Shown: positions 8,803-16,394, counted from the stretch's first letter. The stretch: DNA of 64,000 nucleotides from Streptococcus hillyeri (GCF_003686955.1 NZ_RCVM01000002.1:1-64000), one strand, 5' to 3'. The notes: generated from the letters alone by a model not told the origin. Numbers and translations are program-made.

Positions 8803-9798
8803 ATGACACAGACTATTCATGATATTACGATTATTGGTGGGGGTCCTGTAGGACTTTGGGCAGCCTTCTACGCTGGCTTACGTGGCATGAACGTGCAGAT
8901 TATTGAAAGCTTATCAGAGCTTGGCGGGCAGCCTGCCATCCTTTATCCTGGAAAGAAGATTTATGATATTCCGGGCTATCCAGTCACAACAGGTGCTGAA
9001 TTAACTGAGAAATTGCTGGAACAGTTAGAGCGTTTTAAGGACAAGACCACAATCTGCCTTAAAGAAGAAGTACAAACTTTTGAAAAGGTAGATGGTATTT
9101 TTCATATTAAAACCAATAAAGCTGAGCATTTATCCCGTTCTATTATTATTGCATGCGGTAATGGGGCCTTTGCGCCACGTCCTTTGGGCGTTGACGGTGA
9201 AGAACGTTATGCCGATACGACTATTTTCTACAATGTTCACAAATTGGATCAGTTTGCTGGCAAGAAAGTGGTTATCTGTGGTGGTGGGGACTCGGCAGTT
9301 GACTGGGCAAATGCCCTTGAAAGTATCGCTGCGAGTGTCACGGTTGTTCACCGCCGAGATAGCTTTCGAGCTCATGAACACAGTGTAGAGGTCATGGAAA
9401 ACTCTTCTGTGGAGATACTAACTCCTTATGTTCCTCTTTCAATTTCTGGGGAAAATGGCAGAGCGACCAGTTTGACAGTCCAAAAAGTGAAATCAGAAGA
9501 AACACTTGACTTACCACTAGATGCTTTGATTGTCAGCTTCGGCTTTTCAACTAATAATAAAAATCTTAAACATTGGAATGTGGATTACAAACGCACCTCA
9601 ATCAACGTATCTCGTACCTTTGAAACCAGTCAAGAAGGTGTTTTTGCAATCGGTGATGCCGCAGATTATGAAGGCAAAGTTGAGCTGATTGCCACAGGAT
9701 TTGGTGAAGCGCCGATCGCAGTAAACGAAGCTATCAAATACGCGCACCCAGACAAGGACAACCGTCCAGTACATTCAACCTCGTTAATTAATGAGTAA
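8803..9798 (+). CDS. Ferredoxin/flavodoxin-NADP(+) oxidoreductase (thioredoxin-reductase-like, FNR type 2)
   Basis: A 331-residue flavoprotein with an FAD-binding [14 protein letters not shown] at the N-terminus, an NADPH-binding [10 protein letters not shown] at about 161-170, and a second FAD contact in [16 protein letters not shown]. It resembles thioredoxin reductase but lacks the redox-active CxxC, which is typical of the YumC-type ferredoxin-NADP reductases of Firmicutes. It has the start ATG after AAGGAGTAAGT. It closes the rimM-trmD cluster; the next DNA holds small toxin modules. Confidence 0.92.
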   Translation: MTQTIHDITIIGGGPVGLWAAFYAGLRGMNVQIIESLSELGGQPAILYPGKKIYDIPGYPVTTGAELTEKLLEQLERFKDKTTICLKEEVQTFEKVDGIFHIKTNKAEHLSRSIIIACGNGAFAPRPLGVDGEERYADTTIFYNVHKLDQFAGKKVVICGGGDSAVDWANALESIAASVTVVHRRDSFRAHEHSVEVMENSSVEILTPYVPLSISGENGRATSLTVQKVKSEETLDLPLDALIVSFGFSTNNKNLKHWNVDYKRTSINVSRTFETSQEGVFAIGDAADYEGKVELIATGFGEAPIAVNEAIKYAHPDKDNRPVHSTSLINE

Positions 9799-9845
9799 AT
9801 GTTATAGGATAGACGATTTTTTCATGTGTTTGAAGCAAGTCTCAC

Positions 9846-9874
9846 TTGCAAAATGTTGGTCAATGCTTTATAAT
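9846..9874 (+). promoter_or_regulatory. Promoter of antisense antitoxin RNA 1
   Basis: TTGCAA at 9846-9851 and TATAAT at 9869-9874, spacing 17. It drives a short transcript converging on the toxin gene on the other strand. Confidence 0.85.
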
Positions 9875-9880
9875 AAGAAT

Positions 9881-9997
9881 ACTAAAAGGAGTTGCGCTAA
9901 CAACTCCTAGTGTAAATCCGTTTAAGACGGTAGCTAATTTTGGGTTAAAGAATAACCGTCAACTTGCTAAAGTTTAGGACGGTTATTTCTTTTTGTC
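9881..9997 (+). ncRNA. Antisense antitoxin RNA, module 1
   Basis: Predicted from a consensus promoter and a terminator hairpin AATAACCGTC / GACGGTTATT (9951-9990) followed by TCTTTTT. The RNA is about 117 nt and overlaps the last codons and the whole 3' UTR of the toxin mRNA on the opposite strand. This layout is that of the txpA/RatA and bsrG/SR4 type I systems of Bacillus. Start and end are inferred. Confidence 0.8.
9884..9912 (-). terminator. Terminator of toxin 1 mRNA
   Basis: On the minus strand AGGAGTTG / CAACTCCT followed by TTTT. It sits at the 5' end of the antisense RNA, so the two convergent transcripts overlap by roughly 110 nt. Confidence 0.8.
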
Positions 9998-10090
9998 TTT
10001 ATCGCTGAAGATTTTATAGCACAAGCCAATCAAAGTAATGGTAAAGGTACCAAAACCTAAGATAGTTTGCACAACTTCAAACGCAGTCAA
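9983..10090 (-). CDS. Putative holin-like type I toxin, module 1 (35 aa)
   Basis: A TTG-started frame of 35 codons preceded by GGAGTAG. The peptide begins MTAFEVVQTILGFGTFTITL and ends IFSDKDKKK: a short polar N-terminus with the xxxEV/A-LxFGTF pattern, one membrane span and a Lys-rich tail. This is the signature of the holin-like toxin family (Hol_Tox; TxpA/BsrG relatives), small membrane toxins repressed by antisense RNA. The module also has a toxin promoter, a long leader and a convergent antisense gene. A paralogous module follows 430 bp away. Confidence 0.85.
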   Translation of the reverse strand: MTAFEVVQTILGFGTFTITLIGLCYKIFSDKDKKK

Positions 10091-10108
10091 AAAGTGCTAC
10101 TCCGACGT

Positions 10109-10143
10109 TTCTTGGCGTAAAACGATATTTTTTACGCCAAGAA
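10109..10143 (-). promoter_or_regulatory. 14 bp hairpin plus anti-Shine-Dalgarno in toxin 1 leader
   Basis: The toxin 1 leader carries a perfect 14 bp stem (TTCTTGGCGTAAAA and its complement). On the minus strand CTACTCC (10153-10159) lies just 5' of it and the toxin Shine-Dalgarno GGAGTAG (10097-10103) just 3' of it. CTACTCC and GGAGTAG are exact complements, so the hairpin would bring them together and hide the ribosome site. This segment is an insertion of about 90 nt compared with the leader of module 2. Confidence 0.7.
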
Positions 10144-10283
10144 CTAGTGCAAGGAGTAGTTAAATCGCCATAGCGATTAACGTTAGCGACTTGCCTTTCT
10201 ATCCAGATTTTAGTACTTACATTCATAAGCACCACCACCTTTCTGATAGGTTGCAGCTACCGTCATAACTTATTCACTTTGTT

Positions 10284-10312
10284 ATTTTAACATGTCGTCG
10301 GAAGTTGTTCAA
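10284..10312 (-). promoter_or_regulatory. Promoter of toxin 1 mRNA
   Basis: Minus strand TTGAAC, 17 bp, TAAAAT. The same boxes with the same spacing stand before module 2. The transcript would have a leader of nearly 190 nt. Confidence 0.8.
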
Positions 10313-10377
10313 ATAAGTTTGTCTATAAACTGCTAAACGTTCGGATAATCGTTGTCGCACATTTAACTAAGTCTTGC

Positions 10378-10406
10378 TTGCAAAATATCAGTCAATGCTT
10401 TATAAT
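10378..10406 (+). promoter_or_regulatory. Promoter of antisense antitoxin RNA 2
   Basis: TTGCAA at 10378-10383 and TATAAT at 10401-10406, spacing 17, as in module 1. Confidence 0.85.
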
Positions 10407-10412
10407 GAAGAT

Positions 10413-10530
10413 ATAAAAAGGAGTTGCGTCAACAACTCCTAGTGTAAATCCGTTTAAGACGGTAGCCAATTGAATAATTAAGAAATAATCGTCAAATCGG
10501 CTAAAGTATAAGACGGTTATTTCTTTTTAT
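10413..10530 (+). ncRNA. Antisense antitoxin RNA, module 2
   Basis: Same layout as the RNA of module 1: consensus promoter, then a terminator with AAATAATCGTC / GACGGTTATTT (10483-10521, one G-T pair) and TCTTTTT. It overlaps the 3' end and 3' UTR of toxin 2. Large parts are identical to antisense RNA 1 (for example the segment reading TAAATCCGTTTAAGACGGTAGC), so cross-talk between modules is possible. Confidence 0.8.
10415..10442 (-). terminator. Terminator of toxin 2 mRNA
   Basis: Minus strand AGGAGTTG / CAACTCCT followed by TTTTT. Its ACTCCTTT can also pair with the AAAGGAGT of the toxin 2 Shine-Dalgarno, a 5'-3' interaction known from related toxin mRNAs. Confidence 0.75.
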
Positions 10531-10624
10531 CATTAAGCAAAATGAGTGCTATAACAAGTGTTAGTAGAGCAATGATAAGATTACCAAAGTTCAACATCAA
10601 CTGTAAAGCCTCTGCTACAGACAA
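10517..10624 (-). CDS. Putative holin-like type I toxin, module 2 (35 aa)
   Basis: A TTG-started 35-codon frame preceded by AAAGGAGTAGC. The peptide begins MSVAEALQLMLNFGNLIIAL and ends LLNDKKK. It has the same length, the same EA/EV-xxxLxFG pattern, one membrane span and the Lys-rich tail of toxin 1 and of the Hol_Tox family. It is diverged in sequence from toxin 1 while the surrounding regulatory DNA is nearly identical, which suggests an old duplication with homogenised flanks. Confidence 0.87.
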   Translation of the reverse strand: MSVAEALQLMLNFGNLIIALLTLVIALILLNDKKK

Positions 10625-10668
10625 AAGTTGCTACTCCTTTCTATCCAGATTTTAGTACTTACATTCAT
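10615..10668 (-). CDS. Short leader ORF overlapping toxin 2 start
   Basis: ATG-started 17-codon frame (MNVSTKIWIERSSNFCL) in the toxin 2 leader, with a purine-rich AAAGGTGGTGG before it. It ends 10 bp inside the toxin gene in another frame. In module 1 the same start (10226) and first 11 codons are kept and the frame again ends just inside the toxin gene (10077). Conservation of the arrangement suggests translational coupling, but it may be a by-product of shared sequence. Confidence 0.4.
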   Translation of the reverse strand: MNVSTKIWIERSSNFCL

Positions 10669-10725
10669 AAGCACCACCACCTTTCTGATAGGTTGCAGCT
10701 ACCGTCATAACTTATTTACTTTGTT

Positions 10726-10754
10726 ATTTTAACACAGTTGCAGAAGTTGTTCAA
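10726..10754 (-). promoter_or_regulatory. Promoter of toxin 2 mRNA
   Basis: Minus strand TTGAAC, 17 bp, TAAAAT. Confidence 0.8.
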
Positions 10755-10845
10755 ATAAGGTTGTTTAGAAACTACTAAACGTTCGGATGATCGTTGTAAT
10801 ATGTTTGACAGTGTTTACTTGTTGTTAAGTAAAAATGAGTATGAG

Positions 10846-10888
10846 TACAAAAGCCCAAGGATCAGCGTGCGATTCTTGGGCTTTTGTT
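10846..10888 (-). terminator. Terminator of small secreted-protein gene
   Basis: ACAAAAGCCCAAG(G) / (A)CTTGGGCTTTTGT stem; T-rich on both strands, so it may work both ways. It lies 57 bp after the stop of the gene at 10945. Confidence 0.8.
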
Positions 10889-10944
10889 ATATATCATGTT
10901 AGCTGAGGATGAATCAGGAAATAGTAAAATCAATTTACCAAATG

Positions 10945-11421
10945 CTATAAAAAAAATGTGGTCACCTGAGCATAAATATCAGCGAAAAAGCCAAAAATAG
11001 TATCAATAAAGTTTTCTGGCTGTTCCGTATGCTGTTGACCATGTAAATCTGGGTCTAATACCGGATCAATAATAAAATTTGGATCAGTTAAACGACTCCA
11101 ACCATTCCAATAACCTAAATTATAACCTTCTTTAAATCCTCTGGAATAATCCTCATTAATCTCCTTGTAACTTGGAAGATTGTCTAATGGAGGGGAATCG
11201 TACGGATTTTTAGCACCAGATTTGTTACCATTTTTGTATCCTAAATCGTACCCATCGATAAAACCTTGGTTACTTGGTTCTTCAAATTGTTGCTGTTTCA
11301 ATGCTGAATCGATTGAGTCCGCAATTACGGTTGTCTCCATTGCTAGGCTAGAACTGAAGAAGGCGAAGGCGATAGCGCCTGTTCCGATAAGTTTTTTGAT
11401 TGCTTTAGATTTCATTATCAT
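10945..11421 (-). CDS. Small secreted protein of unknown function, paralogue 1
   Basis: A 158-residue protein with a clear Sec signal (MKSKAIKKLIGTGAIAFAFF..., probable cleavage after VIA). The mature part has two GY-rich motifs, GFIDGYDLGYKNG and GFKEGYNLGYWNG, and a hydrophobic C-terminal stretch (IFGFFADIYAQVTTFFL). The start at 11421 follows ACGGAGAAATC; the in-frame ATG 24 bp upstream lacks a site. No family recognised. A paralogue with the same signal peptide and a nonsense codon lies next to it. The hydrophobic tail and small size would fit a secreted peptide toxin, but that is speculation. Confidence 0.75.
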   Translation of the reverse strand: MIMKSKAIKKLIGTGAIAFAFFSSSLAMETTVIADSIDSALKQQQFEEPSNQGFIDGYDLGYKNGNKSGAKNPYDSPPLDNLPSYKEINEDYSRGFKEGYNLGYWNGWSRLTDPNFIIDPVLDPDLHGQQHTEQPENFIDTIFGFFADIYAQVTTFFL

Positions 11422-11571
11422 GATTTCTCCGTTTTTGTGTTTCATTTAAGGTGTTAAAAGAATCTTAGTGCAAATTTGTTGAATATAGTAGTCAAGTTTT
11501 ATGGCTAATAAGTGACAGTCCTGTCAATTACAGTTTGAGGGGGATTTTTAGTGTTTACTATGATGAAAGCC

Positions 11572-11611
11572 AAAAGCCAAGAATCCCTCTATAATGATTC
11601 TTGGCTTTTTT
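11572..11611 (-). terminator. Terminator after paralogue 2
   Basis: AAAAGCCAAGAATC / GATTCTTGGCTTTT stem, T-rich on both strands; related in sequence to the terminator of paralogue 1. Confidence 0.8.
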
Positions 11612-11733
11612 GCTCCTTGGATAGCTGAGGATAAATCAAGTTAATGTGGTTTTAGAATCAGTAAGTATCTCAGCTAAAATGTTAAAGAAGTTTGCTAACT
11701 CAGTGGAGAGTGAAGCAAAACGATTATATGGAT

Positions 11734-12222
11734 TTAATTAATGGGAAAAAACCAACTTAATACTGTCAATGCGACACCAATAATAGTGTCAAAAATTGTT
11801 GATTCAGCTTCCGTACTATTTTGTTCTGCTTCAGGACCGCTAACTTCAGGACCGCTAACTTCAGGAACTTTAGAGCCGTATTTACTTTGATATGTTGCTG
11901 TATATTCTGTCTTGTAACTGTCTCTGTAACTGCGTAGATAATTTTCGTTATCTTCATTTCTTTCATATTTAGGCATATCTTTACCTTCAGGATAAATATG
12001 TTCGAAATCGGGATGTTGACCATTGAATTTATTGTCTACAGCATCGTAAAAACCTTGAAATCCACCGTCTTCACGCCCTTTTAAAAATGGATCCTTTACC
12101 TGAGAAGATACGGAAGCTCCCTACGCCTTCACTGGTGTCCCCATTGCTAGGCTGGCGCTAAAGAAAGCAAAAGCAATAGCGCCTGTTCCGATAAGTCTTT
12201 TGACTGTGTTAGATTTAATCAT
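11734..12222 (-). pseudogene. Small secreted protein, paralogue 2, with in-frame amber codon
   Basis: Starts MIKSNTVKRLIGTGAIAFAFF at 12222 after GGAGGAATCATT. The signal peptide is nearly identical to that of the gene at 10945. Right after the predicted cleavage region (GTPVKA) a TAG at 12121-12123 stops translation; the same frame then runs on without interruption for 129 codons (GASVSSQVKDPFLKGREDGG..., PEVSGPEVSG repeat, hydrophobic tail GVALTVLSWFF). One base change explains the break. Length without the stop (162 codons) matches the paralogue. Recent inactivation or sequencing error are both possible. Confidence 0.85.
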
Positions 12223-12696
12223 AATGATTCCTCCATTTTTTATTTTAATTTTAGGACAATTTTCCTGTCTCAAAATCTTTGTCATTATACTGCAATAGCA
12301 GCTATCTATCAATACACATTTCATGAATTTGTCTATTTATTAGGTTAACCATAGACTATCTTAATATAACTTATGTTAATTTCATATTATTAAGGTTTTC
12401 TTTATTTTCTTAATGTTATTTTTAGAAAAAGAGCAGCTTGAAACTAAAGTCGGCTCGGTGTAATGTGATGCTTTATTATCAATAAATAGGAAGATATTGA
12501 TAATAGTGAGGTGTTTTTTTGGGGGATGGTCAGAGAATGGCACAGCTGATCTAGCTTTTTTGTAGGTGTCATGGTTATGGTGTAAGAATATGACTGTTAA
12601 CCTTTTGAATCGAACGTTGGTTTAGGAGCGATTTAGGCATTAATTTGATGACTATTGTGCTTTTCGTGCTTTTTGGGAGTTTTTGAGAGATATTGC
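12223..12696. other. Intergenic region between secreted-protein genes and fructose operon
   Basis: About 470 bp that is strongly A/T-rich at first (12340-12430). It must hold the promoter of the minus-strand secreted-protein gene and, at its right end, the fruR promoter. I see no gene, RNA or strong hairpin. Confidence 0.5.
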
Positions 12697-12724
12697 TTGA
12701 CTTTGCTAGAAAATAGTGTAGAAT
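12697..12724 (+). promoter_or_regulatory. Promoter of fruR-fruK-fruA
   Basis: TTGACT at 12697-12702 and TAGAAT at 12719-12724, spacing 16. The in-frame ATG at 12723 lies within the -10 box and cannot be used for translation. Confidence 0.8.
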
Positions 12725-12730
12725 GAATTC

Positions 12731-12744
12731 TGTAAACGATTGCA
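12731..12744 (+). promoter_or_regulatory. cre-like / FruR operator at the transcription start
   Basis: TGTAAACGATTGCA matches the cre consensus TGWAARCGYTWNCW at 13 of 14 positions and lies right at the predicted transcription start. CcpA repression would fit a fructose operon; a FruR site overlapping it is also possible. Confidence 0.65.
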
Positions 12745-12758
12745 GAGGAGGTGCCCCT

Positions 12759-13502
12759 ATTTTAAAATCTGAGCGTAAACAGCTGATTATGGATAGGTTG
12801 TCAGAAGAACATTTTGTGACCTTGGAAGAGTTAGTGGGTTTACTAGAGACCTCGGAGTCAACGGTTCGAAGGGATTTGGACCAGTTGGAGTCTGAAAATA
12901 AGCTCCGCCGTGTTCATGGCGGTGCAGAGAGTTTACAGACGTTGAGAGATGAACCGAGCAACCTTCAAAAATCTGTCAAAAACATTCAAGAAAAACGACA
13001 AATTGTCACTCGAGCTCTAGAAGAGATTCATCCTAATGATGTGATTTTTATAGATGCTGGAACGACAACGGCGCTCTTGGTAGATATTTTGACAGACACG
13101 ACGGTGACGGTGGTGACCAATTCGGTACACCATGCCAGTCAGTTGATTGATAAAGGCATTCGGACAATTATCATTGGTGGTTTTGTGAAGCAAACCACGG
13201 ATGCTAGTGTCGGTCAAGCGACTTTGGCACAAATTAACCAGCTTAATTTTGATAAGGCTTTTATTGGAATGAATGGTGTGGATTCAGCTTACCTGACGAC
13301 ACCTGATTACGAGGAAGCCATGGTCAAAAAAGCGGTTATTGAAAATGCTAAAGAGTGCTTTGTCCTAGTCGATTCTTCAAAATTTGGTCATATCTCCTTT
13401 GTTAAGGTTGCAGAAATTGAAAAGGTAACGCTGCTGACATCAGAAAGTAGCTCTGCCATTTTCCAAAAAATAAAAGAAAAAACGAGGGTAATAGAAGTAT
13501 GA
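12759..13502 (+). CDS. fruR: DeoR-family fructose operon repressor, probable ATT start
   Basis: DeoR-type regulator: N-terminal HTH (LEELVGLLETSESTVRRDLDQL, with family RVHGGAE after it) and a C-terminal phosphosugar-sensing domain (IFIDAGTTT, VVTNSVH). From the ATT at 12759 the product is 247 residues and begins LKSERKQLIMDRL, where DeoR proteins normally begin. AGGAGG at 12746-12751 is 7 nt before this ATT. The only upstream ATG (12723) lies in the -10 box, and the first internal ATG (12789) has no Shine-Dalgarno and would cut into the HTH. The stop codon overlaps the fruK start (ATGA). It likely represses the operon and responds to fructose-1-phosphate. Confidence 0.88.
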   Translation: MLKSERKQLIMDRLSEEHFVTLEELVGLLETSESTVRRDLDQLESENKLRRVHGGAESLQTLRDEPSNLQKSVKNIQEKRQIVTRALEEIHPNDVIFIDAGTTTALLVDILTDTTVTVVTNSVHHASQLIDKGIRTIIIGGFVKQTTDASVGQATLAQINQLNFDKAFIGMNGVDSAYLTTPDYEEAMVKKAVIENAKECFVLVDSSKFGHISFVKVAEIEKVTLLTSESSSAIFQKIKEKTRVIEV

Positions 13503-14410
13503 TTTATACGGTAACCCTAAACCCATCCATTGACTTTATCGTCCGTCTTGACAGTGTTGAAATTGGCGCTGTTAATCGTATGGATAGTGACGATAAGTAT
13601 GCGGGTGGAAAAGGGATTAACGTTAGTCGTATCCTGCAAAAGCTAGGTTACGACAATACGGCTACTGGTTTTATCGGTGGTTTTACAGGTCGATTTGTAA
13701 CAGATGGTTTGGTGGCTGAAGGCATCAAGACTAATTTTGTTCAAGTGGATCAAGACACGCGCATTAACGTTAAAATTAAGGCGGATCATGAGACTGAAAT
13801 CAATGGGACAGGTCCAGTCATCACGGAAGGTCAGTTGGTAGAGCTTGAAACCGTCCTCTCACAAGTGACGCCAGATGATGTGGTGGTCTTTGCCGGTTCA
13901 GCTCCGTCAAACCTTGGTAATCAGGTTTATAACCGCTTGATTCCTTTGGTGAAAAAAGCTGGCGCAGAAGTGGTTTGTGACTTTGAAGGACAAACATTGC
14001 TTGATAGCTTAGCTTATGAGCCACTCTTGGTGAAACCAAATAACCATGAGCTCGAAGCGATTTTTGGTGTAGAGCTAAATGGCATTGATGACATTGAAAC
14101 CTACGCACGTCAAATCTTAGCTAAGGGAGCTAAAAACGTTATCGTTTCAATGGCAGGTGACGGTGCGCTCCTAGTGACGCCAGAAGCGGCTTATTTTGCA
14201 AAACCAATTAAGGGTCAAGTAAAAAATTCAGTTGGTGCTGGTGACTCAATGGTGGCTGGCTTTACTGGTGAATTTGTCGCTACTGGAAATCCACTTGAAG
14301 CGCTCAAATGGGGTGTGGCCTGTGGAACAGCGACAGCTTTCTCAGATGATTTGGCAAGCATTGACTTTATTAAAGAAACTTTTGAAAAAGTAGAGGTAGA
14401 AAAACGATGA
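13499..14410 (+). CDS. fruK: 1-phosphofructokinase
   Basis: Converts fructose-1-phosphate, made by the FruA PTS, into fructose-1,6-bisphosphate for glycolysis. PfkB-family motifs: N-terminal YTVTLNPSIDFIV, GGKGINVSRIL at about 38-48, and the C-terminal anion-hole / catalytic motif NSVGAGDSMVAGF with the catalytic Asp. 303 residues, normal length. ATGA overlaps with fruR before it and fruA after it show tight coupling. Confidence 0.96.
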   Translation: MIYTVTLNPSIDFIVRLDSVEIGAVNRMDSDDKYAGGKGINVSRILQKLGYDNTATGFIGGFTGRFVTDGLVAEGIKTNFVQVDQDTRINVKIKADHETEINGTGPVITEGQLVELETVLSQVTPDDVVVFAGSAPSNLGNQVYNRLIPLVKKAGAEVVCDFEGQTLLDSLAYEPLLVKPNNHELEAIFGVELNGIDDIETYARQILAKGAKNVIVSMAGDGALLVTPEAAYFAKPIKGQVKNSVGAGDSMVAGFTGEFVATGNPLEALKWGVACGTATAFSDDLASIDFIKETFEKVEVEKR

Positions 14411-16353
14411 AAATTCAAGATTTATTGAAGAAAGATTTGATGTTGCTTGATCTTCAAGCAATTTCAAAAGAAATGGCGATTGACGAGATGATTACAAAAC
14501 TCGTTGAAAAGGATATTGTGCACGATTTTGACATCTTCAAAAAAGGTATCATGACTCGTGAAGAGCAAATGACAACTGGTCTTGGTGATGGAATTGCCAT
14601 GCCACACGCTAAAAATATTGTGGTAGCTGAGCCAGCAGTTCTTTTTGCAAAATCAAACAAGGGTGTTGATTACCAATCACTTGATGGTCAACCGACTGAT
14701 TTGTTCTTTATGATTGCGGCACCTCAAGGGGCAAATGACACACACTTAGCAGCCCTTGCTGAATTGTCACAATACCTTTTGAAAGATGGTTTTGCGGATA
14801 AACTTCGTGCGGCAAACACACCAGAAGAAGTGATTGCAGTTTTCGATGCTGCTTCTGAAAAAGCAGAGGCTGAAACAGTTGTTGCTCCAGCAGAAGGTCA
14901 AGATTTCATCGTAGCAGTTACAGCATGTACAACTGGTATTGCCCACACTTACATGGCAGAAGAATCACTTAAAAAAGTGGCTGCTGAAATGGGTGTTGCT
15001 ATTAAAATTGAAACAAATGGAGCTTCAGGTGTTGGTAACAAATTGACAGCTGAAGATATTGCCAAAGCTAAAGGGGTTATCATTGCAGCTGATAAAGCAG
15101 TTGATATGCCTCGTTTCAATGGTAAACCACTTGTGAGCCGTCCAGTTGCTGATGGTATCAAGAAAACAGAAGAGCTAATCAACATCATCTTAAACGGTGA
15201 AGCAGAAACTTATGTGGCTAAAGACGGCGCTCAAGCGGCTGCTTCAGAAGAAAAAATGTCAGCAGGTCAAGCTTTCTATAAACACTTGATGAGTGGTGTA
15301 TCACAAATGCTTCCATTCGTTATCGGTGGTGGTATCATGATTGCCTTAGCTTTTCTATTTGATAACATTTTAGGTGTTCCTAAAGATCAGCTTGGAAATC
15401 TTGGATCATATCATGAAATTTCTTCAACTTTCATGAAGATTGGTCAAGCTGCCTTTGGTTTCATGATTCCAGTATTTGCTGGTTATGTGGCTTACTCAAT
15501 CGCTGAAAAACCAGGTATGGTTGCAGGTTTTGTTACTGGTGCCATTGCTTCAAATGGTTTGGCTTATGGTAAAATTGCTTACGCTGCTGGTGGAGAAGCG
15601 ACAGCAGGTCTTGCAGGTGTGCCATCAGGTTTCCTTGGTGCTCTTGTAGGTGGTTTCCTTGCTGGTTACCTTGTTCTTGCACTTAAAAAATACGTGAAAG
15701 TGCCACGTTCATTGGAAGGTGCAAAATCTATTCTGATCTTGCCACTCTTTGGTACTATTTTGACAGGTCTTGCGATGTTGGCAGTTAATATCCCAATGTC
15801 AGCAATCAATACAGCACTTAATGACTTCTTGAACGGTTTGTCAGGAAGCTCAGCTGTTCTTCTTGGTCTCCTTGTTGGTGGTATGATGGCGATTGACATG
15901 GGTGGTCCAGTTAATAAAGCCGCTTATGTTTTCGGTACTGGTACACTTGCAGCTTCTGTGACAAACGGTGGTTCAATCGTGATGGCGGCTGTTATGGCTG
16001 GTGGTATGGTTCCACCTCTTGCAGTTTTCATTGCAACACTTCTTTTCAAAGATAAATTTACTGATGAAGAACGTGATTCAGGTTTGACGAACATCATCAT
16101 GGGTCTTTCATTTATTACGGAAGGTGCGATTCCATTTGCCGCTGCTGACCCAGCGCGTGCTATCCCAAGCTTTATCGCAGGTTCTGCGATTGCAGGTGGA
16201 CTTGTTGGTCTTGCTGGTATCAAATTGATGGCGCCACATGGTGGTATCTTCGTTATCGCATTGACATCAAATCCATTCCTTTACCTTGCATTTGTCCTTG
16301 TCGGAGCAATCATCTCAGGTGTCCTATTTGGTTACCTTCGTAAAGCGAAATAA
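14407..16353 (+). CDS. fruA: PTS fructose transporter subunit IIABC
   Basis: Imports fructose and phosphorylates it to fructose-1-phosphate at the membrane. The 648-residue protein carries IIA at 1-145 (phospho-His in GIAMPHAK), IIB at about 160-260 (phospho-Cys in VTACTTGIAHTYMAEE) and IIC at about 295-645 with many membrane spans and the substrate motif FITEGAIPFAAADP. Domain order A-B-C is that of streptococcal and bacillar FruA. Start overlaps fruK by 4 bp; a terminator follows at once, so the operon has three genes. Confidence 0.96.
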   Translation: MKIQDLLKKDLMLLDLQAISKEMAIDEMITKLVEKDIVHDFDIFKKGIMTREEQMTTGLGDGIAMPHAKNIVVAEPAVLFAKSNKGVDYQSLDGQPTDLFFMIAAPQGANDTHLAALAELSQYLLKDGFADKLRAANTPEEVIAVFDAASEKAEAETVVAPAEGQDFIVAVTACTTGIAHTYMAEESLKKVAAEMGVAIKIETNGASGVGNKLTAEDIAKAKGVIIAADKAVDMPRFNGKPLVSRPVADGIKKTEELINIILNGEAETYVAKDGAQAAASEEKMSAGQAFYKHLMSGVSQMLPFVIGGGIMIALAFLFDNILGVPKDQLGNLGSYHEISSTFMKIGQAAFGFMIPVFAGYVAYSIAEKPGMVAGFVTGAIASNGLAYGKIAYAAGGEATAGLAGVPSGFLGALVGGFLAGYLVLALKKYVKVPRSLEGAKSILILPLFGTILTGLAMLAVNIPMSAINTALNDFLNGLSGSSAVLLGLLVGGMMAIDMGGPVNKAAYVFGTGTLAASVTNGGSIVMAAVMAGGMVPPLAVFIATLLFKDKFTDEERDSGLTNIIMGLSFITEGAIPFAAADPARAIPSFIAGSAIAGGLVGLAGIKLMAPHGGIFVIALTSNPFLYLAFVLVGAIISGVLFGYLRKAK

Positions 16354-16364
16354 GATAAACAGTT

Positions 16365-16394
16365 AGAAAAGCTCGTTTGAGCTTTTCTTTTTTG
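16365..16394 (+). terminator. Terminator of fructose operon
   Basis: AGAAAAGCTC / GAGCTTTTCT stem with TTTTTT tail. Confidence 0.92.

Noticed and set aside
10820..10888. Third toxin module near 10800-10890
   Set aside because: Only a terminator hairpin is present; no toxin-like frame or antisense promoter.
12121..12222. Free-standing 33-residue secreted peptide ending GTPVKA
   Set aside because: The frame continues after the TAG with a body matching the paralogue in length and terminator, so a nonsense mutation explains it better.
15924..16223. Minus-strand frames within fruA
   Set aside because: Shadows of a highly biased gene; no independent signals.
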